64,000 nt of DNA from Numida meleagris (Eukaryota; Chordata; Aves; Galliformes; Numididae). The DNA lies in assembly GCF_002078875.1 (NCBI RefSeq), contig NC_034412.1:28066746-28130745 (forward strand), given 5' to 3'. Every line of letters starts with the position of its first letter. Position 1 is the first letter of the stretch. Positions 1 through 12,990 of the stretch are shown here, piece after piece. The position numbers were made by a program, and so were the translations under genes. The notes under the pieces are model-generated. The model saw only the letters and a list, made by a program, of their open reading frames with translations. It was not told the DNA's origin and searched no databases.

Positions 1-1264
1 CTTATCAAAGCAACTGTATCTTTGACAGCATTGGAAGACAAGAAATGTCACATACCAGACTGGTAAAGTTTAACTATTAATCTTAAACTATACTATTATG
101 TAAAGGAAACTCCTTCTTATCTTAACAAAAAGTTCTAAAGCTACAGGTAAACTCTTTTCTTTCCTCCGAGGAACAAGCGGATTAAGAATCCCTGAACCTG
201 CCTCTGCTTTGTCATGTTAATCACCTACCTCTTTGATAAAAGCACTGGTAGAAAACTAGGCACACTGAGGTATCCAAACGAGCTTTCTGTTAGCGTGTTT
301 CCGTGTCTAGCAAAGTTTTAAAAAGTCAACCTTCCCTTTTAATACTGTGCCAATAATTCTCCATTTAAAATCTTCTAAACTTGAGGTTCAAATCAGATTT
401 CTAGGTTAGCCAGTAATCTCTGTAATCTCATCTACGTCTTTCTGAGTTAGTCAGAATAAAGACCTTAAAGGGTGTGATGTGCTTAGTTCTTTTTAAAATT
501 GCTAAGTCTTGCAGCCCCTTTCCCTCCCAATGAACCTAACTATGCCATTAACAACTACAGAAAAAATAACCTGACCTAGAGGCAGGAATATGCCTCACTA
601 TTGAGCAAATCCATGCTTGCATTCTGCTTAACAGCTTCAGCAGTTATATTTCCTCACCATGTCAAGATTTCAAGAACCTAATGTGACATTATCCACACTG
701 TTCATATGCCAAATATTTTACTTGCCACCCAGAAGACTCTTATCCAAAGTGCTAAAACAATCCCAAAACAACCAGGCTGCCAACGACTTTATGTATAGAA
801 GTGGTGGTGAAGACCACCACTGCCTCAAGATTAAGAAAGCTGCTGGAAGATAAGGGACATATCTAAAAGTATATCATAAAAGTCAATGGCAGAGGTGGGG
901 CTGGGATCATTTTTTCTGTTCAACACACGTTTTGTGTTAACTTTCTGCTTTTTCGTGTACACCATAAAGAATTTGAAAACATCTGCATCTAATGTTAATA
1001 CATGGATGAAGTCAGCCGCACAACAGAATCTTGAACGCATCTTGAAGAAACAACTAAACTACTCATTTCAATTTGCAATACACTTTTAGAGCTCCAAAGT
1101 GCTTCATAACAGAGAATGATTTGCAGCTTTTTTCTGTTCCTCGCAGATACTTTCTACTGCATCCCATAGCACAGTCTCCTGGAGCTGAGTACAGCCCTGC
1201 TGCAACACAACAAGCAGAACATGACAAGGTGTGAGCCTGAAGGAAGCTTGAGGTAGCTGAAATT
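1..1264. other. AT-rich non-coding DNA, nothing recognised
   Basis: No coding exon, RNA gene or known repeat was recognised. Open frames are below 95 codons, occur on both strands and show no protein-like pattern. The rightmost 200 bases before the CR1 fragment are slightly richer in GC but still unassigned. Confidence 0.6.
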
Positions 1265-1660
1265 GAATCACAGGATATCCTGAGTTGGATGAGACCCTCA
1301 AGGGTGACAAAGCCCAACCCCTGGCTCCATATAGAACCACTCAAAATTCAAACCCTACATCTGAGAGCACTGTCCAAATGTTCCTTGAACTCCAGGACCT
1401 TAGGGCCATGACCACCGCCCTGGGGAGCCTGTTCCATGCTCACTGTCCTCTGGTGAAAAACTTTTTCTTAACACCCAGCCTGATCCTCCCCTGATGCAGC
1501 TCCATGCCATTCCCTTGGGTGCTGCTGCTGTCACCAGAGAGCAGAGCTCAGCGCTGCTTCTCTGCTCCTTGTGCAGCTGCCATGAGGCCTCCCCTCAGCT
1601 CCTCTGCTCTGGGCTGAGCAAACCCAGGGACCTCAGCCGCTCCTCACACTTCTTGTCTTC
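1265..1660 (-). mobile_element. CR1 LINE 3' fragment, old
   Basis: Read on the minus strand this ends in the CR1 3' terminus; on the plus strand it opens with AATCACAGGATATCCTGAG and then the 'gagtTGGAtgagacccnnnaagg' block. The internal block CCTGGGGAGCCTGTTCCATG matches the CR1 3' region around 'GRLPREVV' (minus strand), and the right part (CTCAGCCGCTCCTCACAC) corresponds to the 'YEERLRELG' segment. Frame is destroyed throughout, so this is an old 5'-truncated copy with only the end of ORF2 and the 3'UTR. The 5' boundary is approximate. No target-site duplication was identified. Confidence 0.8.
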
Positions 1661-3322
1661 TGAAAGAAGATGGCAACTTGCCCTCATTTCCCATGATGAC
1701 CAGTCTAGGTACTCTATCTAAACAACACTATTTTCAGCAAATGTACTGCCCAGAGAGTCAGAATACCAGAGCTCTGCCTCACTCAAAGGACTGTGTGTGA
1801 CTATCATTAGTAACCGATATAACTTGCACAAAAAAAACAAACACCCACACTCAAGAGTTCCCAAAGCAAATAACTGCAGAAAAGAAGTATCTCACTTCTC
1901 ACCTACAGTTTAAAACCCCACTAATCCTAATTCAGAGAAGCAAAAGGACCCAACTTTGCTTTCAGTCACCCAATGCTCTCCATCAGCGTGTACTTTTGGA
2001 TGAGTGGTACCATTCAGACCTTGTGACCATGAAGGAAAACAAGTGAAAGGAACTGTGCTCCCGGTGTTTCACAACACAATTCTGCTTCCTCACCACCATG
2101 TCTGCCTTGTGCTTCCGCCCCAGCGTGCAACCTCTTTTCCAACCCCAGCACTCACAGCTCTGAGATCACTGCATACTGTCACACTGAGGACACATACACA
2201 AGGTGTACAAAACATCTGTGAACTCAGTTCTGTAACAACCAGATAACAAAACCAGATTAGACTGCAAGTCCTACACACACAGTTTATTTCTAATTTAATC
2301 GGAACCTTGTCACCATACTCCTTCACACAAGCACACTACTGTGGATAAAGAAGAGAATCTGATCAGCTGTGACATGTGGTCCAACCACGGTGACAGAAGC
2401 AACAAGGAGAGAAGGAATAATGGTGACACAACCCCTCTAACACAATTACAAAGAAACACTATAAAAATTGGCCCGCTGCCTTCTTACAATTACTTTATAA
2501 AATCCTGAACTTTTGCATAAAAAAAACACTTTTTCACCAGGTAATTCATTTTCAGTTAGCATTAAACTGGCTTTAGATAAGATGCTCTGTAATCATTAAG
2601 TCTCTATATGGTCTTTAAACCAAAAGTTATGCTGAATTAAAGAAAAAAATCGTAGACATCAAGTCCTTAAACGTTGGTAGGATAGGCTCCATATAATTAA
2701 TCAAAAATAAACACTGGCTACGAATGCAAGATGTAAGAGAAGGTAGAAACTTACAGGCTATTGTCCTGACATCTAGTAATGAGATTCACTGTCCTCAGAA
2801 ATAGTGTAGAAAAGTTACACTGAGTATACTGTACTCCCTTTAATACCAAAGTGGGGACATCATACTCCCTTCAAAGGTTTCCTTACATACTACAGCATTC
2901 CCCACACACTCCAAACATCTCATCTGATCACTAGTCTCTATCTGCAGTGCCATCGAGGGCCACTTTAACATATACTGCCTACCATAACTATGATACCATT
3001 AGTTTATTAATAAGAAACTTACTGAGTAAGTGTAGCTCTACCATCTCAGTTATTCTCTTCACAAGTTTATTTAAGAACACAACAAACAGTGGGGTCTTAT
3101 CAAAAGAGGCTGGCAGATGCACAGCATTTCTAGATGTATCACTGTATGAAGTACAAAGCTGTCTGTAAACCAAAGTTTCTGCAAAGGTATAATTTCATTT
3201 TTTCCTCCTGCTAACAAGCGCATCAAAGCAACTGAGATCCCACATCTGACCTGCACAGATGAAAAAAATTACAGAACGGTCAAGCATATAACTGTAGACA
3301 ATTAATAATAAAAATTGTTAAA
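1661..3322. other. AT-rich non-coding DNA, nothing recognised
   Basis: No exon, RNA or repeat recognised. Contains short A runs (for example near 1830 and 2520) and only short chance open frames. Confidence 0.55.
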
Positions 3323-3390
3323 GAATCATCAAATCGTTATGGTTGGAAAAGACCACCAAGACGATTAGTCCAACCATGAAATGACAGTCC
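3323..3390 (-). mobile_element. CR1 LINE 3' tip, very short
   Basis: The plus strand reads GAATCATCAAATCGTTATGG, then GTTGGAAAAGACCACCAAGA and GTCCAACCAT. This is the signature of the last 60-70 bases of a CR1 element in reverse orientation (tail, 'ggttggaaaagac', 'agtccaacca'). Only the 3' tip is present, as expected for severe 5' truncation during target-primed reverse transcription. Confidence 0.8.
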
Positions 3391-6300
3391 AGCAGAAGAG
3401 GCACATTTATAAATAATTTATAGATAGATCCTAACAAAAAGAATCTTGTCTGCAGCCTTACAGCCTAACAACACTCTATTGGCACACAGCTATGAATTAA
3501 GCTTACATACCAAAAATGTAATCGTACACATGTATTTATTACTAAACACACACAAATATTTCCAATAACATTCTCTAAATAGCATTTTTTTCTTTTTTGT
3601 TTTTCAGAAAATTCAGAATGAAGTAATCTCTACATGTATGATCACTTTAAAACTTACTGTTATACTAGACAAAAAAAAGGAGACCACTTTCACAAATAAT
3701 TAGGGTGGTTTCCCCCCCTTAAAATAGGGGTTCCTCTCTTACATTAAATTTTGAGAGGAGAAAGAAAAGAATCTGACCGGTATTAGAAAATTTTATGCAG
3801 GGTACCCGTTGTGCCTTTCAGTCTGTCCCACATTTGCACCTTGGGTACAGAGAAGCAAGTCTGATCATCACAGTACCTGTGGAAGTGGATACCCATACTA
3901 GATAATGGTCAACTGGGATGAAGTCCTGCCACTAGCAAAAGTTTCTATCACCTAAATTAAAAATGCAGGTAGCATGTATCTAAAACAAACCAAACAAGAC
4001 CAATGTAAACCAACCCCTGGGCTTCACAGCATCCTCAAATTACATGACATCAGAACCAAATGAAATTTTCAGATAAATTAAAAATTGCCTTAGATCTTCT
4101 CCCATCCCTCAGAGTTACAAAGAATGAAAACAGAAGTTAAAACTTACTGCAGTGCAAAATTAATCCTGGAATTAGGGTAAACATGAAAGATATCTTTAGA
4201 GAAATATTATTGAGGAGATTATTTTTAATTGTTCTGCTTTTCCTGAAAGGGAAGACTTGTTCTTCTCTGCTGTCTGACCAGTATGCCTTAACCACCTGTG
4301 TGCTGGCTTCCAGCAGAGTTGCCTCAGGAATTAGAGCTTTAAGCAGAACTCTTGTACAGGTGAAGCCTCATAAAAAGCACACTTTAGAAGCTGTTTAAAC
4401 AAGGTGAATAGAAATTGTCTTCTTTGCAAGTTGAGCGAATGGTTGCGAGATGTCATATCAGAAGTCACTTTTTAAACACTACATTGAGTTGGTATGCCTA
4501 GACTGGAATGTAGCCATCATGTTACCAGATCCTCACATAGCTTTCCCTCCAGTCCACCCTTAGGTTCATAACTGAATTAAGTGCTGAGAAGTATCACTTG
4601 ATGCAGTATGAATACAGGCGTACTAAAAGTATTAAAGAAGCAATTAAAATAAATAAATGGGATTGGATATTTTTTCTATGTTAATACTTACACGATACTG
4701 CACGTTACTGTACATCATTTCACTAACAGCATTACTAAGCACGGGTCTTTTTCTTCAACAAAGAAGAACATTGCAAACATGGAAACAAATTCTAAAAAGC
4801 AAATCAAGAAAGAATAGCTGAGAAGAAACTTAATTATTAAAATATGCCTGCTGAAGCAAACAAACCAGCAGACTGCTGCCAGGGTTAAATATATCTGATG
4901 TCAGAATCCCAGCAATTAAACAAAAGTTATTGTATCAGCACAGTTTCCTGTAAATAAGTTTGAGAACAGGAGTAGAAACGCATTTACAAAACTTGCATTA
5001 GAAATTCATTAAGTGCCTGTCCCAAAGAAACTGGCAGTTCCCCATGACTTTCATAAAGATTTTAGTTACGTGATCTTGGTCCTGAAGGGCTGCAGATGGC
5101 TTTGGTTTTTAAGAGGTGCACGTATTCATTATTTTATTCTGGTAATTATGACCAGGAATGGTTCAAATTACATCGTAGATTACACTAAGGGAAATAAAAA
5201 TGTATACGGGTAGTAAGCAGTAACAACAGAGCGGGGTCATAAACAAAAAGTGGAATTAGGGACTAAAGCTGCATTGAGATTCACTGTTCTCTTTACCTCC
5301 TACCACTACTATGCTATAGGCAGACACCTTCAAATGACATTCACTTCAAATAACAGATCTTCAGTACATCAGCCTCCCTCAAGTCACAGACTGCCACAGG
5401 TACTGCTTGCCAATTGCTCTCATGCATCAGCACAGAAAATATATGACTCCAAATGTTAATATCAATAGGAGCAGCTGAGACTGTCCCATCATCTCTGCTG
5501 CAGGGAACAACTAGTTTTGGATGTTTGCCTTTCAGAGATTCCGACATTTCTATTTGTCAAGGCTCATGTTTGCAAATATATTTATCATTTTTTCTTTAAG
5601 TACATTAAGTGGTTTTAGAAAATAATGTAAAACTTAAGGCAACGCAGAACAGGAACACTATTCAACAATTTGACAGGACCCACTGCAGAAATCTTTCCAG
5701 TTAATACCAGTACATCAAAAATGTACTAAAAGCAACACACGCATAAATTTTAAGACTCCTCAAAAGACATTCTATTCAGCAGTCTTCATAAGTTTCTGGG
5801 ATGCTTCTTTTTCCAAAATCCTCTGCAAGCATACCATAACTAAAGTATCAAAGAGTTTACCTAAGCTGCAGCTGCACGTTAGATTTAATGAAAGTGAGAA
5901 ATGAAATGATAGAACAACGTTAAATTGAATAAGATGTTGCCCCTGGCTCTTAAAATCAGTTATTTTTCTGTCTGCTTGATAGTAGAATTAAAACCATTAA
6001 CTGATTTGTACTGTTAAACAGAAAAATCTTTCAAATGGATGCCTCCAATACAGTGTTAGCATTAAGTTTATCTTATCTAAACAAAGCATGCTACTCCCTC
6101 ATCACGCCACAGTGCCCCATGAAACAGGAAACAAGGGAAGACTCGCACAGAAGTTCTCCATAGTGCCAGCTGTCTAAACAGCCCATCACTTTCAGAGTAC
6201 AGTGACAGCTTGAGATATTTGTCTACCTGTAACTACACCTCATCAAAACAAACAGAAGAAGTTAAATGACAAACACATACTCTGAATGGGCAGGCTACTT

Positions 6301-8817
6301 CTTTAACCAACATACATCATAAAATAAGAAGCACTCAAGAAGCTACTTATACTGTAGTGATGTGTAGCTTCTCACTACACAGACAGACCTAACTTGCAGC
6401 AGCAAACTTGTGTCTATGTCCATAAGAGCTGAGAGGTCCTATCACCTCACCAGTTCAGGTAGCTCCACCTTCATGATGAACACTGCCCTCACAACCATAG
6501 CTCTCCCTAGAAACAATAATGAGCCTTAGCAATATAAAAACAAATATGATGATATTTCATAAAATTTTACTGTATGACATTACATTCCTGGTTTTGCCAT
6601 GGTGAACAGGTAGAAATCTGTATGTCATGCTGTGCAGTTGTGTAAGGCCACCAGCCTACAAGCACAGAATTAAAATACTGTTATTCACGTACTACTTCAC
6701 ATCACAAGCATGAGCCTAGCTGTCTGGCAAGTGCCTATTGAGTTATCGGGTTATGCTTATTACAGAAAAAAATAACTTAGAAGTACTAAAAAGAAGGGGT
6801 AAATACAGATGTTGCCACTTTCAGCGTGATTTTTTGTTCTTTTTTAGGTAACTTGTCAATGACATTCTTGTAAAATGGAATCTAACAGCTCTCAGAAAGT
6901 GGTCAACAATCGCTATGACAGAAACACTGAAATGAAGCAATCAGTGGAATCCATCTGCTTAGTCTTAGGCTAAATGCTGCAAAACTGAGTCCAGCAACCT
7001 CCAAAGTAACGGCGTTACTCAGGAAGACTGGAATTAAGTTCTTGGCCATGATTCAAAGCTATCATTTGACACAGGGCCAGTGCACTACGGGAAGACCTTG
7101 AAAATCTAGATACAAGTATAGAAACATGATCAGTAGTATAAGGCCACAGCTCTGGTAGAACAGGAAAAAGAAGGATGGTAGCAGCCATTACTCCAGATGA
7201 GTAAGAAGGACCAGTGTCTTTATTAGTCAAAGGATTATCAAGAAATGCCAATTACTATCAGCTGCAAAAATGTGCTAGAATGCACCAAGCAAGCTATTCC
7301 CAACTCTTCTTTGTTTGAACAGACAACATTAGTAATTTTCTCAAACGTTAGACTTTTCACTACTCTCAGAGATAACTACCAGCATCCTGGAGTTGGTGAT
7401 GCTAACACAGTGGGAGACTTTTCTATAAAATGGCACAACAAAAACTTGGTATTTGCTAACCCACCTGCATTTGTTACTGGCTGCAAATAATAAGATTTTA
7501 AGACCAAGGGTGCTTTTGGTCTTGGGATTTTTGTTTGTTTTTAAATGCATATTCAGGTGCGCAGTATATTTGAGATTACAATATTAATCATTCTATTGTT
7601 ATTTGACAAAGGACAAAGACACGCATAATTTGTGAGCAAAACTAAAACCTCACAAGCAGATCTGTGTGAATATTAAAAGTTTACTTTTAGACAACATCTT
7701 TCATGTTTGCTGAGCATTAGCTGCTTTGTCAACCTCAGGTGTTAGAATGCTCAAGAGACTTGAGAAAAATGCAAGATAATAATTAAATTCAAATGAATAT
7801 TCATTCAAAACACCTTTTATATTTTATCAATTTCCCACAGGTGCTTATTGCTTGTTATTCTGCATTTTTTCCTTTACAATTATTTCTTATAAACTTAAAA
7901 TACTGCCATTTCCCTCCTGTTCCTATTTGCTCCTCCGGCCCTCCTTCAGAATTGCCTGGATAGAGTTTTAACTCCAACTAAATATTCATATTACAAGAAC
8001 CATCATCTCTCTGCTTTCTGTTTTTGGTATTTTATTCCAGAATCAGCTTTTACTGAAAATAGTTCAATAAAAGAAAACTTCTATATGAGGAAGTTTTCAC
8101 TCTTACGATCCAGTCTGCATGTTGTCGGGCTTTGAGTCTTCTCCTACTGCTTCAGAGAGGATGGCTCATTGCCAATATGATAAGGACACCATTAAATTAG
8201 AACAGCATGGAGTTCAAAAAGACCTGTGGAAATTTACATTACAGAGGTGGAAAATTCACTTTGAACTCACTGGTGTTTCTGACCCACAAAACCTCCCAGC
8301 TTCATAATCTTAAAACAACTGTATGCAGCTGTTGTATGAGATGTATTATTCTTCTCTTTAATGCTATGAAATAGATTAAATACGTACTAATATTGAGATT
8401 CATATTACATCTAATTGTAGCTCAGGTACAGGATTAAAAAATTTTTAAAACATGGGCTTTATATTCTTGAAAAATTGTCTTTAATATCCAAGTATTTCAT
8501 AAATTTAAGACTAAACTGACCCATTTTAAGTCAGTACCACTCCTAAATTATTGCTGCCTACTACACAATTTATACTTTGAAGGAGATAAATTCAGTATTA
8601 TTTGCTTACTTTGTTACCCAGTATCTCTTTGGTTTTTTTGCTAACAAATTGAAACTGCTGTGAATTTAAATGCTGGTGTTTCATTATGTAAGGAAATTAT
8701 TGATGTTTTTCAATTAAAAAGTAAGCCCACAAGGAACTGATGCCTGACTGATACATACAGTCAGCAGCCTTGTTCGCCTGAATAAACAGATCCGTAAGTA
8801 AAGCGAAGAGAACTTCA
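3391..8817. other. AT-rich non-coding DNA, nothing recognised
   Basis: About 5.4 kb without a recognisable gene or mobile element. Open frames (up to about 81 codons) are isolated, lack splice-site support that I can see, and are not conserved families I know. Typical of avian intronic or intergenic DNA. Confidence 0.55.
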
Positions 8818-8843
8818 ATGCAAATGAGCCACCAGAGGGAGCT
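8818..8843 (+). promoter_or_regulatory. candidate octamer plus CTCF-like site
   Basis: ATGCAAAT (8818-8825) is a perfect octamer motif as bound by POU/OCT factors. Three bases later CCACCAGAGGGAGCT (8829-8843) matches 14 of 15 positions of the CTCF core CCASYAGRKGGCRSY; the exception is A at the usual C after GG. The surroundings are AT-rich, so a match this good is less expected by chance than in GC-rich DNA. Motif matching alone does not show occupancy. This is a candidate insulator or enhancer site. Confidence 0.35.
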
Positions 8844-9718
8844 CATCCAGCCTTCGGAGGATAATAGAATTATATTGACACTGGCAAAAAGTTAATTAAA
8901 CAGTTTTTCTAAGGGCTGCTGACTGAGTTCAAAACAAAGCACATTCCCTGGCTGAAACTCTACATGCCTGAGAAGTCTAATGAAAACAGAAAAGGTTGTT
9001 TCTTTAACAAATGGAATACATTTCTGATTAAATAAGATAATTATCATTAGAAACACACACTTGAGGCATTCTCCTGCACATGCTGACATATACAAGCCTT
9101 TTCTTCTCCATTTCTCTTTATTTTCTCCAGAAAAAAAGGAAAGTTCCAAAGCATTATAAAAGACAAGCCAAAAGACAGTAAGGTTAGTTTTACATAACAG
9201 CTATAGATGCATACCAAAAGCTAAGCCGCGTAACCAATAAAAGGATATTTAACTCTAATCAAATTTAATTTTTATTATACTTACAGAACTCCGTAATTAT
9301 TTGTTACTTTTAGATGGACACTGCAAGACTGAGTTTACTACCTTAACAGAGTTGTTTCATTTTACATTTTAAGGGACCCAGATTCAGAAAACAAATTCCT
9401 CAAGCTTCTTCTGACAGGTCCGATGGTCATTATCAGATCTGTTTTCATTTTCTGAAGGGGCATACTAAAGTAGGAACTACTCACGCTGTCATATGGTGTT
9501 TCTTGTCAAGTAACCAAGAGTTTTGCAACTGTCTGTTACTTCCCCATGGAGTTAGAGATAAAACAGTGGTAATTTGGGGGTGGGCAAGGGGATAGAAAAG
9601 AAGAATAAGACTATTTCCTGAAGTAAAAGCACTTTTCAACATAAATCATCAGACAACTCTCTGCAACTCTGTCTAGCTATTTCTGCAGATTATATACCTT
9701 AAATACGCATCCCCACAT
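8844..9718. other. AT-rich non-coding DNA, nothing recognised
   Basis: No exon or repeat recognised between the CTCF-like site and the next CR1. A TAAACA (forkhead-like) motif lies just upstream, near 8783, but this is common in AT-rich DNA. Confidence 0.5.
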
Positions 9719-10384
9719 ATCACAGAATCGTTACATTTGGAAAAGATCTTTCCAACCATCTAGTCCAACTATCAATCCATCACTACCATGCCCACCAAAC
9801 TGTCACTTAGTGCCACATCTCCACGGTTCTCAAACACCTCCAGGGATGGAGACTCCACCACTTCCTTGGGCAGCCTATTCCAATACCTCACCACTCTTTC
9901 TGAGAAATTTTTCCTCATGTTCAACCTAAAACTCCCAGCAACTTAAGGTCACTCCCTTTTGTCCTATTTCAGTTACCTGGGAGAAGAGGCTCCTTTCAGG
10001 TCATACTAGAGAACAATAAGGTCTCCCCTGAGCCTCCTCTTCTCCAGACTGAATAATCCCAGTTCCTTTAGCCACTGCACATAAGACTTGTGCTCCAGAC
10101 ACAACACAGCTCCGTTACCCTTCTCTGGACACGCTCCAGGGCCTTGATGGCTTTCTTGTAGCGAGGAACCCAAAAGTGAACAGAGTACTTGAAGTGAGGC
10201 CTCACCAGTACTGAATACAGAGTGATGATTACCTCCCTGCTCCTGCTGTCTGCACTATTTCTGATACAAGTCAGGATGCTACTTGGCCTTATTGGCCACC
10301 TGGGCACACTGCTGGCTCATATTCAGTCAGCTGTTGACTAACACCTCCAGGTCCTTTTCCTCCACACAGCTTTCCAGCCACTAA
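9719..10384 (-). mobile_element. CR1 LINE, ORF2 3' end plus 3'UTR
   Basis: The plus strand starts with TCACAGAATCGTTACATTTGG and 'TCTAGTCCAACTATC', the reverse complement of a CR1 3' end. It continues through the reverse complement of the post-RT part of ORF2 to the 'gctttccagccact' block at about 10,380. A minus-strand frame at 10,068-10,307 still reads CR1-like protein including [20 protein letters not shown] and ALERVQRR. The rest is interrupted, so the copy is dead. About 670 bases survive of an element normally about 4.5 kb long. No target-site duplication is evident, which is usual for CR1. Confidence 0.9.
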
Positions 10385-11502
10385 TTGATACAACTCTCCC
10401 ACAGACTTAAGTCACATTATTTGTTTGCATTACCCACTATTGGCTTCCTAAACATTGCAAGAGTAATTTAATTATACTTTTATCTTACCTCTACCTGGAC
10501 ACTTTGCTTTCACAGATAAACTATGACATTTATATTTCTTTCAAGGTTCAATGAAAAACTGAATACTCTTCAATACGATATGAAAGTACTATTTTTATTG
10601 TGAACTCCCATGCGAGTACAGTACAAAAAAAACCACTTTGGTCTATACTTACACCAATACTTCAGCACTAGGACAAAAACCAACCTGAGAAGTCACATCC
10701 TTTAAGTTTCACTAAACACTGCAAGCTTCCCTGCTCAGCTGCTTTATCTTTGCTGAGCAGGATTTGTCGCCATTTGCCCACATCAATCAGGAAAAAAAGC
10801 TGCTATCCACTACACTTTCTGAAGACATCCTTTCTAAGAATGCTCTTAGACAAAACAAGCATAGCATCTCACTGAAAAATTGGTTTTTTAAGACAGTTAG
10901 AAGAGGTCATCAAGAACTTCAATTTAAGAAGGGTCATATTTGTCAATCTCTGGCTTAAAGACAGGTATCAAAATTCATTTTCAGGGTTGCATTAAAGTAA
11001 GTGAGATTGACGAGTTTGCCCCCTCTCCCAGTTTCTTCACAGCACATCCTTTAAATGGGTTTTGTACTGTATAATATCTTACCATATTAGTCATTATCAC
11101 ACAGCAGAACAGTTCTAAGAATCACAAGGAATCTAGGGTACAAAATGACATTTGTAAAAACCTCTAAAGTCTCAAGTCAGGAAGTAATTAGTAAATAGAA
11201 GAAAAACAAAATTCTTCCGATTGTTTTCTTCACATGAACATTTTGTGTTCATCACAGGCTAAAATTTGTCCATGTTCACAAGTCAGTGTAAGATGACAAC
11301 ATCCCTAAAGAGAAGCTTGAATTTAACAGTCCTTCAAAACACAGTAGAAGAGCGATTTCCACACAGCACCAATGGCTCTGACACCACTTATACTACACAA
11401 AGGAAAACTCACCTTCATGAAAATAAGGTTGTTTTCCAGTAGCTCACGATGACAGTATAGGTGCTAAGCAGAAATCTGGAAACTGGACAATGGAAACTGA
11501 CA
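10385..11502. other. AT-rich non-coding DNA, nothing recognised
   Basis: About 1.1 kb between two CR1 copies of opposite orientation. One 64-codon open frame (10,764-10,958) has no recognisable similarity. No RNA gene or regulatory site recognised. Confidence 0.5.
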
Positions 11503-12414
11503 GTTGGATTGAGCGCACCCTCAGCAAGTTTCCAGATGACACCAAGCTGGGTGGTGCAGTTGACCCATTAGAGGGAAGAGATGCCATCCAGTGGAACCTC
11601 TACAGGCTTGAAAGGTAGTCCCATGCCAACCTCATGAAGTTCAATAAGGCCAAGTGCAAGGTCCTGCACCTGGATTGGGGCAATCCCAAGCACAGACACA
11701 GGTTGGGCAGAGAATGGCTTGAGAACAGCCCTGAGGAAAAGGATTTCGGGTTGTCAGATGATGAAAGATTCAACATGAGCTCGCAATATGCACTCACAGC
11801 CCAGAAGGCCAACTGTATCCCAGGTTGCATCAAGAGAATTGTGACCAGCAGGTCAAGGGAGGTGATTCTGCCCCTCTGCTCTGCTGTCATGAGACTCCAC
11901 CTGGAGTACTGCATCCAGTTTTGGGGCCCTCAAAACAAGGACATGGAGCTGCTGGAGTGGGTCCAGAGAAGGGCCACAAAGATTCACAGAATGGAACACC
12001 TCTCCTACAAGGACAGGCTGAGAGAGCTGGGGCTCTTCAGCCTGGAGGAGAGAAGGCTCCAAGGTGACTTTATAGCAGTCTTCCCGTACCTGAAGGGGGC
12101 CTACAGGAAAGTTGAGGAAGGACTTTTTATAAGTGCAGGTACTGACAGGACGAGGGGAAATGGTTTCAAACTGGAAGAGGGTATAGATTTAGACTATGTA
12201 TTAGGAAGAAAATCTTTACTGTAAGGGTGTGAGACACTGGAACAGGTTGCCCAGAGAGGGTGAGGATGCCCCCTTCCTGGAAGCATTCAAGGGCAGGCTG
12301 GATGGGGCTGTGAGCAACCTGGTCTAGAGGGAGGAGGTCCCTGCCTATAGCACAGAGCTGGAACTTGATGATCTTAAAGGTCCCTTCCAACCCAAACCAT
12401 TCTATGATTCTGTG
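11503..12414 (+). mobile_element. CR1 LINE, 5'-truncated, plus orientation
   Basis: The copy enters at the stretch encoding 'IE.TLSKF..DTKLGG' of the RT domain (GAGCGCACCCTCAGCAAGTT at 11,511) and runs through the rest of ORF2 to the 3' terminus TTCTATGATTCTGTGA at about 12,399-12,414. It is oriented plus, opposite to the copies on either side. The RT catalytic box is damaged: the expected ADD is preceded by TTTCCAGATGAC. No clear target-site duplication. Confidence 0.92.
11634..12224 (+). pseudogene. CR1 ORF2 C-terminal remnant (post-RT region)
   Basis: A 196-codon open stretch encodes the region after RT in CR1 ORF2. Recognisable pieces in order are FNKAKCKVLHLDWGNPKHR near the start, [20 protein letters not shown], then [48 protein letters not shown] and [15 protein letters not shown]. 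Full-length ORF2 is roughly 900-1000 codons and supplies an endonuclease and reverse transcriptase; this piece has neither catalytic core. A stop just upstream (TAG in AAAGGTAGTCCC) and loss of frame after 12,224 show it is a relic. The openness is inherited from the parent element, not evidence of present function. Confidence 0.85.
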
Positions 12415-12990
12415 AAATCACTCCCATCTATCCACTTCTGAGATTTAAAAGTTATTACCGAAGATATAAAGAAGACCACTGCCTAGAAGCAAGCATCACA
12501 GTGAGGATGCGCTCAGAAACAGCTGCCACTGGGGACCATGTGGACTGGAACACAAAATCACAGGAAACAGGCATTTTTTTTTTTAGAATTTTGACAACTT
12601 TTTCCCTGTTATGAACTTTTTTTCAGTGGGGAAACTAAGAAAGGCTGCCCATTTCAGGATTATTTACACTATGAACTTACAGCCATTTTCTGTTAATAAA
12701 TTCTGCAAGCAGAGTATCATAGTTATCATTTTGGCACTCAGTATGGCAAGCACACGGGAACATATTCTGTCTCAAAGCAGACACTACATACAGACATCAG
12801 ACCGTATCACAGGGACTCCAGCTCTAGTATGAAAAAACTGTTTCTTCAGTGTGCAGTACTTTGACTAATGAGGCATATACATAAGTGATCATCTTTAAGC
12901 ATCGAATATACCAGTGGAAAATATTTGAAACTGCCTACAGAAATCCACTATGACTGAAATGAACAAAGGCTTTCAACAATATTGCTATTA
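12415..12990. other. non-coding spacer between two CR1 copies
   Basis: About 580 bases of unassigned AT-rich DNA with a T run near 12,575. Nothing else recognised. Confidence 0.5.

Noticed and set aside
11600..11914. 104-codon minus-strand open frame
   Set aside because: Antisense shadow of the plus-strand CR1 at 11,503-12,414.
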